Assembly: GCA_001931905.2 (NCBI GenBank)
Contig: MSJI02000844.1
Location: 34,073 to 98,072 of the forward strand
From: Cladosporium sp. IMV 00045
Lineage: Eukaryota > Ascomycota > Dothideomycetes > Cladosporiales > Cladosporiaceae
Direction of reading: 5' to 3'
DNA length: 64,000 bases
Made by a program: the position numbers and the translations under genes. Under the pieces are notes generated by a model. It saw only the letters and a list, made by a program, of their open reading frames with translations, was not told the DNA's origin and ran no database searches. This document shows positions 32,501 through 41,383 of the stretch, piece after piece. Positions within the stretch are counted from its first letter, which is position 1, and the number at the start of each line of letters is the position of its first letter.

Positions 32501-33044
32501 TCGTATTCTGCTGTGGACTCATTTCTGTCTGAGCCTTTTTGTTGCGGTGTGAATCTTTCTCTTGACACTGGCGGGAGATTTTCCCAGCATCTCGTGCGTG
32601 GTCGGTCTGTTTGGAAGAAGAGCCGAATGGTGCCCTTTCGTTTTTGGAGTTCTCTTCAGACCCGGGGTCCTTGCTGGTAGTATCATCGTTGTCCGCAGAA
32701 TTGTCATTGCCGGTAGAAATGTCATGTGTTCTGATGGTCAATTTCTGTTGAGTATTGGATCCCGATGCCATTGGGAAGGTGGAACCTTCTCCATAGTGCT
32801 GCCCTTGTCCTTGACCCTGACATTGGCCTTGTCCTCCTGGGCCTTGCGCTCTTTGACCTTGCCCTTCTTGCCCTGATCTCCCTTCTTGACCTTCTTTTCC
32901 TTCTTGCTCTTGCTCTTTGTTCTTGTTCTTGTTCTTCTTCCGGTTTCGACGACGTCCAGAGGAGGGCTGGGGACTGTCATCATCATCTGCTGGCTCGAAG
33001 CCTGGGACAGTCCTCCCACCCACACCCGTCTTTTTTGGCGCCAT
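29517..33044 (-). CDS. Argonaute, QDE-2-like, intact (copy A)
   Basis: RNA-guided silencing effector of 1,175 aa, uninterrupted by introns. The ATG at 33,042-33,044 (MAPKKTGVGG) is conserved in copy B; the open frame extends 104 codons further upstream without a better start. The first 120 residues are low complexity (KNKNKEQEQEG, Gly/Gln repeats), as in many fungal Argonautes. The N domain, DUF1785 linker, PAZ, MID and PIWI follow. Catalytic residues of PIWI are visible: Asp868 (GADVTHPG), Glu909 (PRQEIIQ), Asp942 (FYRDGVSE) and Asp1104 (PPAYYADRL), a DEDD tetrad with Asp in place of the animal His. The protein ends in FWM, consistent with a buried Argonaute C-terminus. Slicer activity is therefore plausible. 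The neighbouring tandem copy at 42,838-46,352 is dead. Confidence 0.96.
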   Translation of the reverse strand: MAPKKTGVGGRTVPGFEPADDDDSPQPSSGRRRNRKKNKNKNKEQEQEGKEGQEGRSGQEGQGQRAQGPGGQGQCQGQGQGQHYGEGSTFPMASGSNTQQKLTIRTHDISTGNDNSADNDDTTSKDPGSEENSKNERAPFGSSSKQTDHARDAGKISRQCQEKDSHRNKKAQTEMSPQQNTNTSNSIETEPHIETNFLNPGKQAQIKKSRFAHPDKEFDHHELRTTIVPAHKDLKIITNHFKVDLPAGTVLYEYLIKGLPAKATRAKCKMMILDMIEIDPELYNARNQIATDYKTKLITLTPLKDTVQTPGVILRLIDVNDFKAGSRETPAVKSLELSFHVSHDLDGLKAYTKGENEHYEDRGAKEALNIVIAKAVADANIDDITFQLGNNRFYFRPGWNDLQPDPTKVRDTDSIGLVAIRGYHSTIKPGMGNVLLNVNNVTSAFYKAQPLQDYLQHFRHLQRWDNAAEGIPDRAKRELEQHLGGLRVRINFKRAGVDGQPDEIDWEGRRVKTLSEFGKFPHKQTFKLDERYPNKLVWKHLKGKYTASCPEEDKTMPAANVGRKEAGKQKYYLASQLDVIAGQIYKGTLSGDDTAAMISIAKKRPEETYKAILSEGLRCLGLRQGSSLPMLRALNITVIPKLLELPARRIVSPRILYNPGAPTPRDGTWQMPPGSKFKTGSSGSIKTVQFFCGDWLPERDHDCLQVYIEAFMRNHGTYGAQKVVLRDSGHRYEIVRDWSPEKLQRQLKALRDCARFDIAVIIFPSADRVRRSNYTNFKIAADQLCGVKSLCICTQKLLPKTLLEEFDEDTSSAAQRILNRGLDHRKIKDYIRNLSMKLNLRFGNITHTIESGQLDLLNKRDVVIMGADVTHPGAGDINGTPSIAAVVGTVDNQFSLYNGHMRLNPPRQEIIQQIEEMALDLIREWFKKNKDRMPKEILFYRDGVSESQYAEVREREVSAIRSAWKKIKESDGDWDGTAPVMPKITAIVVTKRHHTRIYPSPTPKTQQQLKGKSPIIEDVTKSGNCIPGTIVDHTITSPYYFDFYLLSHNVPGYNGTAKPAHYIVLENGMDFSAQEIQDLTFHLCFTYARCNCSVSYVPPAYYADRLCERGRLYLKPFQDLCQEQRPKYAKMQEDRPDAFWRECEKVFYRGGGRDLADGAAANPWHKDLDGTMFWM

Positions 33045-33705
33045 AGTTGTGTTTTCAGTTTTCGGAGAGAGGTCGATGAGAAACGAAGTTGAGAAGTAGG
33101 AAAGATCAAACACAGGCTCGCAAAAGAACGAGCGGTGCTTGGATGGCGAGAGGAGAAATTTGTCTGTGTGCAAGCCAGTGGGCAATAAGTACCACGACTG
33201 CCAGAGCTGGATGGGTGAGTAGGATGACCTGTTTGCGTTAGCTGCGCAAACAGCACATGACGGGCCAAATGAAAGGCCGTCTTTGATCAGCCAAAGCCGT
33301 CTTTGCCTGGACTTTATGCACACAAGACGCTGAGGACAAGGTCGACATGTTTGCATCGCTAGTCACTCTGGCGTGAAGTATGCAAACCATCAAATGACCA
33401 GACGGCTTTATGTGAGTGCAAAAAAAGTAGAACGATGTACAAAGATCTAGGAACGTCCTTGACGGCGGGACAAGCTGATATTTTCCTTACAAGGTCTGCG
33501 CGCTTTCAGTGCTGTCATTATGCCAATATCTAGCTCTCTTTCAATACTTCTTGTCAACTGTGAGACGTTTGTCAACGTGCTGATAGAACCCGAGTTATCC
33601 TGCAGCCACGTACCTTCCAAAGCAAGCAACAGTGGCGAACTCCAATGCCCTGTGATGCTAAGCAGTAGCTGTTGGTAAGTCCCTCTAAGTCATAGCCTGC
33701 TAGCC
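33045..33705. other. Argonaute upstream region (copy A)
   Basis: Promoter and 5' UTR of the Argonaute plus the 3' flank of the coiled-coil gene. No independent gene was found. Confidence 0.5.
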
Positions 33706-34649
33706 TCAAGAGTTCGGAGCAGCCCTCTCCCTTTCCTTCACAGCTCTACCCCTGCTTTCAGCCGTGACTGCCATCTCGAGATCATCTTCATCGCCACTGC
33801 TATCCTCTTCAGCAGGCTGCCAGCCCGCAAGCCCTCTCAGAACCCTGTTCTCCTCCTTAAGAGCAGCAATCTTCCGTGTATAAGGCAGCTTCTCCTCTTC
33901 CCTCGACTGGACTGCACGCCTGAGCTCCTCGTTCAATTTGCTCAGTCCTCGTTGCCAATCCTGGTGGATTTGTTGCGCTTGGACGGTCTCGGCGCGAGAT
34001 TCTTGCAGAAGATGTGTGTAGTGTTTGTGGATGGAGGTGATGTAATCGCTTTGTTGGAAGACGTAGTTGCGGATGCGCTCGGTGGCATTGGTTAGGGTCT
34101 CTTCGTAATGCGTCTGCAGGCGGTTGTGCTCTTCGTTGGCCTTTTCGTATGCTTCGATTCGGTTTTTCGCTGCGTCGAGAGATCGCTGGAGTGATGTGAT
34201 GGTAGGCGCTGAAGGGTCGTCTGTGGCTGCAATGTATTTGTCACTAAAAGTGTTCTACTGTGCTTTTATATGCGCTCTGAGCACACATGAGGGAGATGTA
34301 GACATACGGTGTTCTGATGATTCTCCATTGACAGCTGGAAGTGGAGGTAGACCTGCGGGGTACCTGGCCTAATTACGGTGTTACTACTCTGATCTCCTGC
34401 TATTGCTCGCACCGCAAGCTCACAATCCAAATTATCAAACGAGAGACCTACGTTGCGTCGTTCCACTTGTTCCAAACCATCTTGCACGCTAAGGAAATCC
34501 TCCCTGTTCTGTTGTAGCCATCCAGACAATGTCTCCATGTTTTGCATCAGTGTTTGCATGTCGCTGTAGTGACCAGCAGAGGGCATGCTGTTCATGCCGC
34601 CCGCCGCATTGTACAAGCCGGCGTTGCCAGCATTTAGGTGGTTCGCCAT
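33706..34649 (-). CDS. Coiled-coil hypothetical protein (copy A)
   Basis: About 268 aa in two exons on the minus strand: 34,364-34,649 (start ATG 34,647-34,649, MANHLNAGNAGLYN) and 33,706-34,226. The proposed intron is GTACCC..TTGCAG, 137 nt; the more consensus GTATGT nearby would put the rest out of frame. The N-terminus is Asn/Gly/Met-rich; the second exon is a long charged coiled coil (SLQRSLDAAKNRIEAYEKA, then LNEELRRAVQSREEEK and IAALKEENRVLRGL). It ends in an acidic patch (EEDSSGDEDDLE) and a basic tail. No family is recognised. The start codon lies only 26 bp after the stop of the preceding gene on the same strand, in both copies, so the two may share a transcript. Confidence 0.6.
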
Positions 34650-34675
34650 GTTTCGTTGTATGAGAGTTGTCTCGC

Positions 34676-35853
34676 TCAATCTTCGGTGATCAAAGGAGAG
34701 TCTGGCGCGTCTTTGTCGGCCGAAGTAGGCGCAGGCGCGGAGACGGTGAGCTTCGACGACTGCTCGTCTATGGAATCAGACGCACGGTCTGGACTATCGC
34801 GGTAGGCAGAGTCCGGAACCGTTTCACCCACGCGGTATGCGGTTTTGACCGAGTCGTCAGAGTCGCAGCGCTTTACGACAGGCCAAGCGGCGGTCTTGCG
34901 TGTGCTCTTGATGTTCGAGGAGCGCGACGGAGGGTAAGCGAATGGAGACAGAAAGTATTCGTCGAGGTCGTCAGGGTCGTCAGAGGTTGTGCCATCAAGG
35001 GATTCGTGTTTGCGCTGTTCTTCTTCAACCCACTGGTTGTACTCTGCTTCTGCTTCTGCTTGTTTGCGAGCTTCTGTGAAGGGAGAAGGTTAGCGCATGT
35101 GAGAGGGTGAAGCTTCCAAGCAGTGGTCGCTCGCCGGCAGGCACAGCGTGGGGTCAGCGCGCTAGCGCCGGGAGCCAGCCGCTAGCGTGGCTGGACCTTA
35201 ATTCCTAACCTCACTTCCTCCCTCCCCCAGTTCGCAAACATAAATGAAAGAGTCTTACCTTCAAGAGCCTTTTCTCGCTCGTACTGCTGGCGCTGTCTGG
35301 CACCAATTTCTTGCCCTTCGTGCGTCAACCAAGCGATGGCTCCATGTGGACCCTGCTGTTGATATCCGTATTTGATCTCGACGTCGTCCTTGAGGGCTCC
35401 CTGTGCCTTCAAACGGTGCAACATATCGATCTCATCTTGCCTTTCAGTGAACAAGGTATAGGCACTGAGTCGCTTCGCCTCTCTAGCTCGCTCCAGATTG
35501 GCGTTATCACGGATGCCACTAATGTCGGTCAAGTAATCGACCCTGCTGACGTTCATTGGAGTCGGCGGGCCTCCGATCTGGTATTTCTGCTCATTCAGCG
35601 TCATATCACGGATGTTCTGGTTGATCTGATCGATGTCGCGGCTTGGTGCCGGGTATGGGTGGAACATCAGGGTGTGCGCGATGTCTTGCGTGTCCTTGCC
35701 GTACAGTGACTCCTGGCCCCAGTTCGCGTAGTTACGAATCGCCGGGCTGTCTGTCATCCAGTCCATCTCCTCCTGGCTCAGCTCGTTGGCTTTGTTAACG
35801 TCGATCCTCCCCGAAGGAATGCCACGCCTGCGCATAATGCCAGGCTTCCTCGT

Positions 35854-35888
<35 letters not shown>

Positions 35889-36522
35889 CTTGCGACAACG
35901 GTGTCAATGGCTTAAGACGCGTGCCGTCATCTTCGCCAGCGGGACGCTCGTTGGCGGGTCCCGCACTGTTGACGAATCGCTCCATGTTCCTCCTGCGACG
36001 ACCCTCTCTCCTACGCTGCTCGTCTGCCCGCTGCTCGCTGCTCGCCTCTTCCTGCTCTGCCTGCCCGCCGAAAACAAGTCTCCTCGACAACTCGCGACGC
36101 TCTCCCTCCTCGTTATTGCGCGAAGACTCTGCTTTAGCCCTTTCCTCCTGCGCCCGCATCGCATCCATGACCCTCTTCACCTGCGCGTCGTAGCTCGGCC
36201 CTGGACCCAATACAAACTCACCTGAAATAGGAGAGACCCCACCGCTTGGTGCAGGCTCTCTGGGCGAAAGTGGCGAAAGCAATGGTGCTTCTTCCGGCTC
36301 TGAAAGCGAGGCAACGTTGTCGCGCAAGCGCGGACTTGGTGGCGGGATAGGTCTGGGATCGATGCTGAGACGCCTGCGACGTTGTATCGGAGGGTTGAGA
36401 GCGTCTTCCATTTCGTCTTCAGTTTGCCACATCAGCCGTGCTTCTTCGGAGAGACCAGGGGGAGGAGGAAGTCTAGCCCTAGGCGCTGGGCCTGGGTGAT
36501 TGCTGCCGCGGCGGCGGGGCAT
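34676..36522 (-). CDS. Pro/Gln/Arg-rich hypothetical protein (copy A)
   Basis: About 553 aa. Exon 1 is 35,259-36,522 (ATG, MPRRRGSNHPG) and exon 2 is 34,676-35,073, separated by a 185-nt intron (GTAAGA..CTTCACAG, branch GCGCTAACC). The N-terminal third is Pro/Arg-rich and disordered, with RLPPPPGL and PRPIPPPSPRL. A polyglutamine run of 11 follows (5 in copy B). Then come a charged ERAREAKRL helix, a more ordered stretch (WMTDSPAIRNYANWGQESLYG, YLTDISGIRDNANL) and a helix EARKQAEAEYNQWVEEEQRK across the splice site. The last exon is acidic and Ser-rich. No known domain. Its 5' flank is cut at the assembly gap, 47 bp before the start codon. Confidence 0.7.
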
Positions 36523-36569
36523 GGTTGGCCGCGTTGAAGTTTGTTGAAGGTGCAGTGAATGAGACAAAG

Positions 36570-36589
36570 NNNNNNNNNNNNNNNNNNNN
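36570..36589. other. Assembly gap of exactly 20 N
   Basis: Run of 20 N at 36,570-36,589. It sits precisely at the junction between copy A and copy B of the duplicated block. A fixed-size short gap like this is a scaffolding join of unknown true length. Confidence 0.98.
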
Positions 36590-36897
36590 CTTATTGTTGG
36601 GTCGACGAGTTTTAGTGATACCCCAGTATATTTTCATTTCGATGATGAGCCGAGTTTTAAGACAGCCTTTAGTATTCCTTTTGTCATTGTTGTATTGTGT
36701 GAGAACCTTGCTCTTCGTCCTTGAAGCCTAGCCAAGCCATAAGCAGCAAAAGCCGACTTCATCTCAACATCATCAAGTCCCGACGAGCTCCAACCCACTT
36801 CAACTAGCCCGTGAACGTGCGAAAATGATATATGCACTTCACGTCGCAATTCTAATGTATTGAAACCCAGAAAAATTGCAAGTACCATCCCACCACA
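36590..36897. other. Spacer at the left edge of copy B
   Basis: Matches 22,564-22,882 with growing divergence after the first 49 identical bases. Non-coding; it probably contains the promoter of the hypothetical gene. Confidence 0.5.
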
Positions 36898-37737
36898 ATG
36901 TCCACACCTCCCGCCCAATCAGGCGGCTTTCTGCTCTCGCCCGCCCCATCCTCAGTGACATCCGCTCTCACCAACACGCACTCCGAACTCCCCCACCCCC
37001 GCTCCACGCCCCTGAAACCCGGCGGCAGCAAAGAAAGCGCCTTCATCCGCTACGTGGACGACCGCCTCCTGCAAATTCAGCGCCGCTTCGCCAAGCGCGA
37101 AACTCCCTCCGTCAACGGCGACGATGCGGAGAAAGACACCGCTGCCATCTGGGACAGCGTGAAGGGCTACAAGAGCATGCGCGAGGCTTGTAAGGACGTC
37201 GAAGAGCTGGTGGGCGTGGTGTGGGTTAGTGGGACGCCTGGCTTGCAGGTCCCGTATCTTATCAGTCTGGCGCTGCTTCTGACGACGATCGTTGCTGGCA
37301 TGCCGGCGAATCCGAAGCAGTTGTTTCGCGTTCTGGCGAAGTTGGATCATGCGTTTGCGAGTCTGCTGCAGGAGAAGGATGTGGAGAGCGGGGAGAGGTT
37401 GCCGGGGTTTGAGAATCGGAGGGGCGTCAGTGGGACGGAGAAGGTGAGGATTAGGAGTTTGGTGGAGAGGACGAGGAGGAGTGTGATTGAGAGTTTGAAG
37501 TCGGGGGAGATGGAGGAGATGTCTGAGGAGGAGGATAGTGAGGATAAGATGGATACGGATGATGGCGATGACCTTGAAGGAGGGCTTATCCTGGAAGGCG
37601 ATGGCCCGTATGCTCCGGATCAAGAGGAGGAATCTTGGGAGATGCAGATTGCTAGAGTATACGATCGCACTATGGTCGAGCTTGGTGACAGTCTGGAGGC
37701 ACCGAACATTGGAATTATTACCGAAGGTCGCGGATGA
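36898..37737 (+). CDS. Conserved hypothetical protein (copy B)
   Basis: 279 aa, one exon, the duplicate of the gene at 22,883. Differences are few: TSAL for TSTL near residue 25, DTAA for DAAA, a two-residue shorter acidic run (SEEEDSEDK), and DSLEAPN for DSLDTPN near the end. The helical core is unchanged, so both copies appear to be kept by selection, or the separation is recent. Confidence 0.75.
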   Translation: MSTPPAQSGGFLLSPAPSSVTSALTNTHSELPHPRSTPLKPGGSKESAFIRYVDDRLLQIQRRFAKRETPSVNGDDAEKDTAAIWDSVKGYKSMREACKDVEELVGVVWVSGTPGLQVPYLISLALLLTTIVAGMPANPKQLFRVLAKLDHAFASLLQEKDVESGERLPGFENRRGVSGTEKVRIRSLVERTRRSVIESLKSGEMEEMSEEEDSEDKMDTDDGDDLEGGLILEGDGPYAPDQEEESWEMQIARVYDRTMVELGDSLEAPNIGIITEGRG

Positions 37738-38548
37738 GCGGGATGCAGGTCGCAGCGTGCCATTCAGCAGGCAAACCTCTTCAGAACAAGTGATCCTTTG
37801 TTTGTCATTGAGGGCTTTACTCTATGGAACCGTCTCAACATTAATGCCGCCACTGGAACCGTCTCAACATTAATGCCGCCACGATTGGGTGGCACACCAG
37901 CATGGGCAAATCTGAACAGCACCGAGGGGAAGCGAATAGCGGGGCCGCGTTGCTTGAGGTTTGTCTCGAGAAGCCGTACAGATCCGGAGACGTAGGATGT
38001 TCTCTCTTCGCCTTTGCCCAGGGAAAACTTTATTGGACGCAGAGATTCGTACTCAACGCTGCCAGACGCATTGGCACATGCAAATGTCGGTTGACGTTCA
38101 GCATCGACGTATACTGACTGCGAAAGATGATGGTGCATGATGATTCTTGACCTGCTCGATCTTCATTGAGCGAGTTTGTGCTATCATTTGATAGAGCACT
38201 CTCATCCATGTTTAATGCTTCGATCAGTATTACAACTCTGGATGACCGTGATCTTCTGCAGCGGTCAGCTAAGCTTGTTCAGATTATTGCATTAGATGGG
38301 ACGTTAGTATTTGCTATCCTGTGCAGACAAGCAACTATCATCCCTATCGCTTAGCGCTGAACCTGAGCTTCGCGACATGGCTCAAATTCTCTCGCAATGT
38401 AGATGGCTCAACAGTCGAGGCTTCGGATCTATGAGTCAACTGAAAATTCAAATGCCCAAAATGGATGATTCAGCATTCAAATTTAAGCTAATCCAAATCC
38501 TGCTATCTATGGAAGAGTGTGGTGCGATATTCGAAGGGACGAAGGCGA
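37738..38548. other. Convergent spacer (copy B) with direct repeat
   Basis: Counterpart of 23,729-24,348 but longer. It contains a perfect 29-bp tandem repeat at 37,825-37,882 that copy A lacks. A ..LEVCLEKPYRSGD.. open fragment is again visible near 37,950. Confidence 0.45.
37825..37882 (+). repeat. Tandem repeat, 2 x 29 bp
   Basis: Two identical adjacent units (37,825-37,853 and 37,854-37,882) beginning TGGAACCGTCTCAAC. Copy A has a single, slightly different unit, so the doubling happened after the copies separated. Confidence 0.9.
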
Positions 38549-39924
38549 CTATCTCTTCACAAACAACAGTAGTGCAACGCATCTGAGTAACGATAAGTAT
38601 CCAACGAAGATCAATCGAATGACGTTGATTCTGGGTCCAGGGACAGATGCCGCTATGGAAGTAATACCAGCCGAGCATATTGCTATGCAAATGTTCCATG
38701 TCATTAAAATTGCGACCTTGGACACATTGATCGAGATCGGTAGAGGGGTGAGCATAAATACAGCACTACTGACAGCAAGCGGCCAGATCCATAGCAGTGT
38801 AAGGCCATAGTAGAGGAAGGTCCCTTGTCCCATTTTTAGGCAAGCTTTCATTTTCAGTGTCGATGAGGATGTCTTAAGGTGCGTCCCGGTGAAAATAGCT
38901 CCATATTCAGCAAGTGACGGAGCCGCTGAGAACATCTGGGTGCCTGACACAACGGATACAACAAAGGAACAAAGCAGCCCAATGGCAAAGAAGATGGGAC
39001 AGAGAACCAGCCACGTGGGGGTGTTCAGGTTGTACCATGAGCCAGGTCTTCCGGCCGATCCCTTCATGTCCAGATTTAGAAGAGAAAACATCATCCAAGC
39101 AATTGACAGAAAACTACTCATTGGTCAGCAATGCCGCAATGGCGCAGGCCGAGGCTCGCAAGTCAACCTACTCAAGAAAGAAGGCGGACATATGCGGAAG
39201 TGCGCATAGAACTTCGTTTGGGGTCAAAGCAAGCAGGCATGCGCTTGAAATGGTCTCGTTCGAATTGGGAAACAGTATCTCTCGCCGCTCGCGAAGGTAG
39301 TAGTAGGCAGACTGATGGGTGTAGGTGAGGGTGCAATCATCGTCGAAGAACTCTTGCGGTGTTGCCTTAGTATGAGGCTTGTATGTAGGGAGGTATACCA
39401 AAACCGGTCTCATCACTTTGACTGAGCTGAGCAATGATGGAGCCTAATATATTCTCGGGAGTTTGAATCTTCCGCTCTGGGTAGCGACAGTACACGACGG
39501 CAGAACAACCTCTGCATGGTTCTGCGGCTTGGGTATGGTTGAAAATTTGTGCAGCTAGAACAGTCTTGCCAGCGCCAATGGTACCTCGACACCACAATAT
39601 ACGTGGAGTGAGACCTTCGAGTCCTTGGCTCCACTGTTCGAAAGAAGCATCCTCAAGAAACCAGCCAAGAGTGCCCTCCAAGTATCTCTGACAAGCCTGG
39701 CTATGGCTTTCGGACGGGTTCAGCGAAGTAAGCCAGTCGAGTACGCTTCTCTCGCGTGAATCGGTGTCGTGATAGTTGTAGACGTCGCCAAAGTGAACGC
39801 GCGCGTGGTCGCGGACGTCGTTGTGGTTGTAAGTGTGACCACGCATGGACTCTTGCGATTCAGCGTAGACGGGAGGAATGTGCGAAGGCCCCGCTATCGG
39901 TTGCAATTCTAGATCGTTGTGCAT
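38549..39924 (-). pseudogene. NACHT NTPase, internally deleted (copy B)
   Basis: Duplicate of the gene at 24,349-26,609. The 5' part is well preserved, begins with a true ATG (39,922-39,924) where copy A has TTG, and keeps Walker A (GTIGAGKT). About 885 bp, equivalent to roughly 25,168-26,052, are missing. This removes Walker B, the sensor motif, intron 1 and part of exon 2. At the scar (near 39,367) the frame runs straight into TAA, and the remaining exon 2 lies in another frame (39,168-39,434). The C-terminal membrane domain is still open (38,549-39,121) but only about two thirds identical to copy A in protein. A truncated product of about 185 aa could still be made. Confidence 0.85.
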
Positions 39925-40453
39925 GTTGTATGCATCTTGCGAGATGGATCGTACCTCCTATGACGAACTCTGCCTCCGAGGTGCTACTTAAGCAACTCGT
40001 TCGTTGAGGCTGAAAGATAAGCCAACTGGGCTTCGCCAATTAGCCCCAACGTCCACATTTCTATTGGTCGTCACTTGCATGAGTTGGAGCGGCATACTGC
40101 AAGTAAGCGCCCTGTGCCAGGAAGTAGGAGGGCACGAACATCAGGCGTGAATCTGATTCTGTGATGCCTGAGGATATCATTCAGCCATGCTTCTAGTGGC
40201 GTCGATCACTGCGAAAGATCCACATTGCATCGTTAGTTCCACCTGCTCCATGGGGTTTGGCACCTTGTCTTGCGCTGTTCAATGCGTAATTGATTTTCAC
40301 AGTAGTTGCTATTGGCTGAGGGTTGGCAGAGGTGATGGCATGTGGATGACGGAAATATTCTGTAGCCCTTGATGCCGTTCGAAGCAACATAATCTCTAAT
40401 TCCATATTCAGTATTTTCCACGCATCACCAGTATACTTATTCCGATACCAACA
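39925..40453. other. Divergent spacer NACHT / HHE (copy B)
   Basis: Counterpart of 26,610-27,129, clearly alignable with scattered substitutions and small indels. No gene. Confidence 0.5.
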
Positions 40454-41099
40454 ATGGGCGAAACCATCTCCGACGCGATCGCGGCTGATCACGCTTCTTT
40501 TGACGAATATGCAGACTATATCAAGACTGCATCGGACGACGCTGAGAAGGTCAGATGGCGAAACCAGCTCACATGGACGATCGCAAGACACGCTCTGAGC
40601 GAGGAGCTCACGCTATATCCTGCCATGGAGAAGCATCTCGGCGAGGAAGGCGTGAAGCTCTCAAAGACGGATAAGGAACAGCATCAAGGTGTAGGTGTAT
40701 ACATGATATCAAGTCCGAAATTCTGTGTTGACCCCAGTCCAGGTCAAGAACACCCTCTACGAGTTGCAAGACATGACGCCGATCGACTCCAGATTCGCGC
40801 CTTTGCTTGACACCCTTCTTGACAATCTCCACCATCACATCGAACACGAGAAGGAAGAGGACATGCCTCGACTCGAGGGGTTGCTGTCTCGTGGGGAGAG
40901 CGAGGCGCTTGCTCGAATCTTCCAGAGAACCAAGAATATTGTTCCCACACGAAGCCATCCTGCGGCGCCGACAGAGTTCTATGCTGAGTCTCTGGCCGGA
41001 CTTATGGCGATGCCTATCGACAAGCTGCAGGACTGGTTGAGAGATTACCCAGACGAGGAGGACATCGAAAATGCCAAAGCTAGGACTGGAAACGAGTAG
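40454..41099 (+). CDS. Hemerythrin-like HHE protein (copy B)
   Basis: 197 aa in two exons, 40,454-40,690 and 40,743-41,099. All His/Glu ligand-type residues seen in copy A are retained. The 5' splice site is GTAGGT instead of GTAAGT and the acceptor is TCCAG, so splicing may be weaker. Replacements are few (for example GESEALARIF for EESEALARSF). Confidence 0.83.
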
Positions 41100-41383
41100 A
41101 GAACCGATGCCGTAGATGAATGATGATAGAAGCGTTTCCCGATAAGCCAAAGCTCAGATGTTTGGACAAAGGTCGATATAGGAACGGCGGTATGAGCTGT
41201 GGCCGTTCGAAAGTTGCATAGACCTTTTCGCCAGAAGTGATAGGCAAACCGATAGTGTCACCGGTAGATTCATATAGTTTATCTGGTTCCGGTCATGCAT
41301 TTTGAGATCTCCGTGGTGCCTGTTCGATACGCTGTGATGGAGTGCTTCGTAATCCAAAGCTCGCATGATGTGCAACATCGAGC

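Larger units (their letters stand above)
22564..36569. repeat. Segmental duplication, copy A
   Basis: First copy (14,006 bp) of a seven-gene block repeated head to tail at 36,590-49,869. The first 49 bp and the last 20 bp are identical to the other copy. In between, coding DNA differs by a few percent, while spacers and the NACHT gene differ much more. All seven genes have intact or plausibly intact frames in this copy. Confidence 0.95.
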
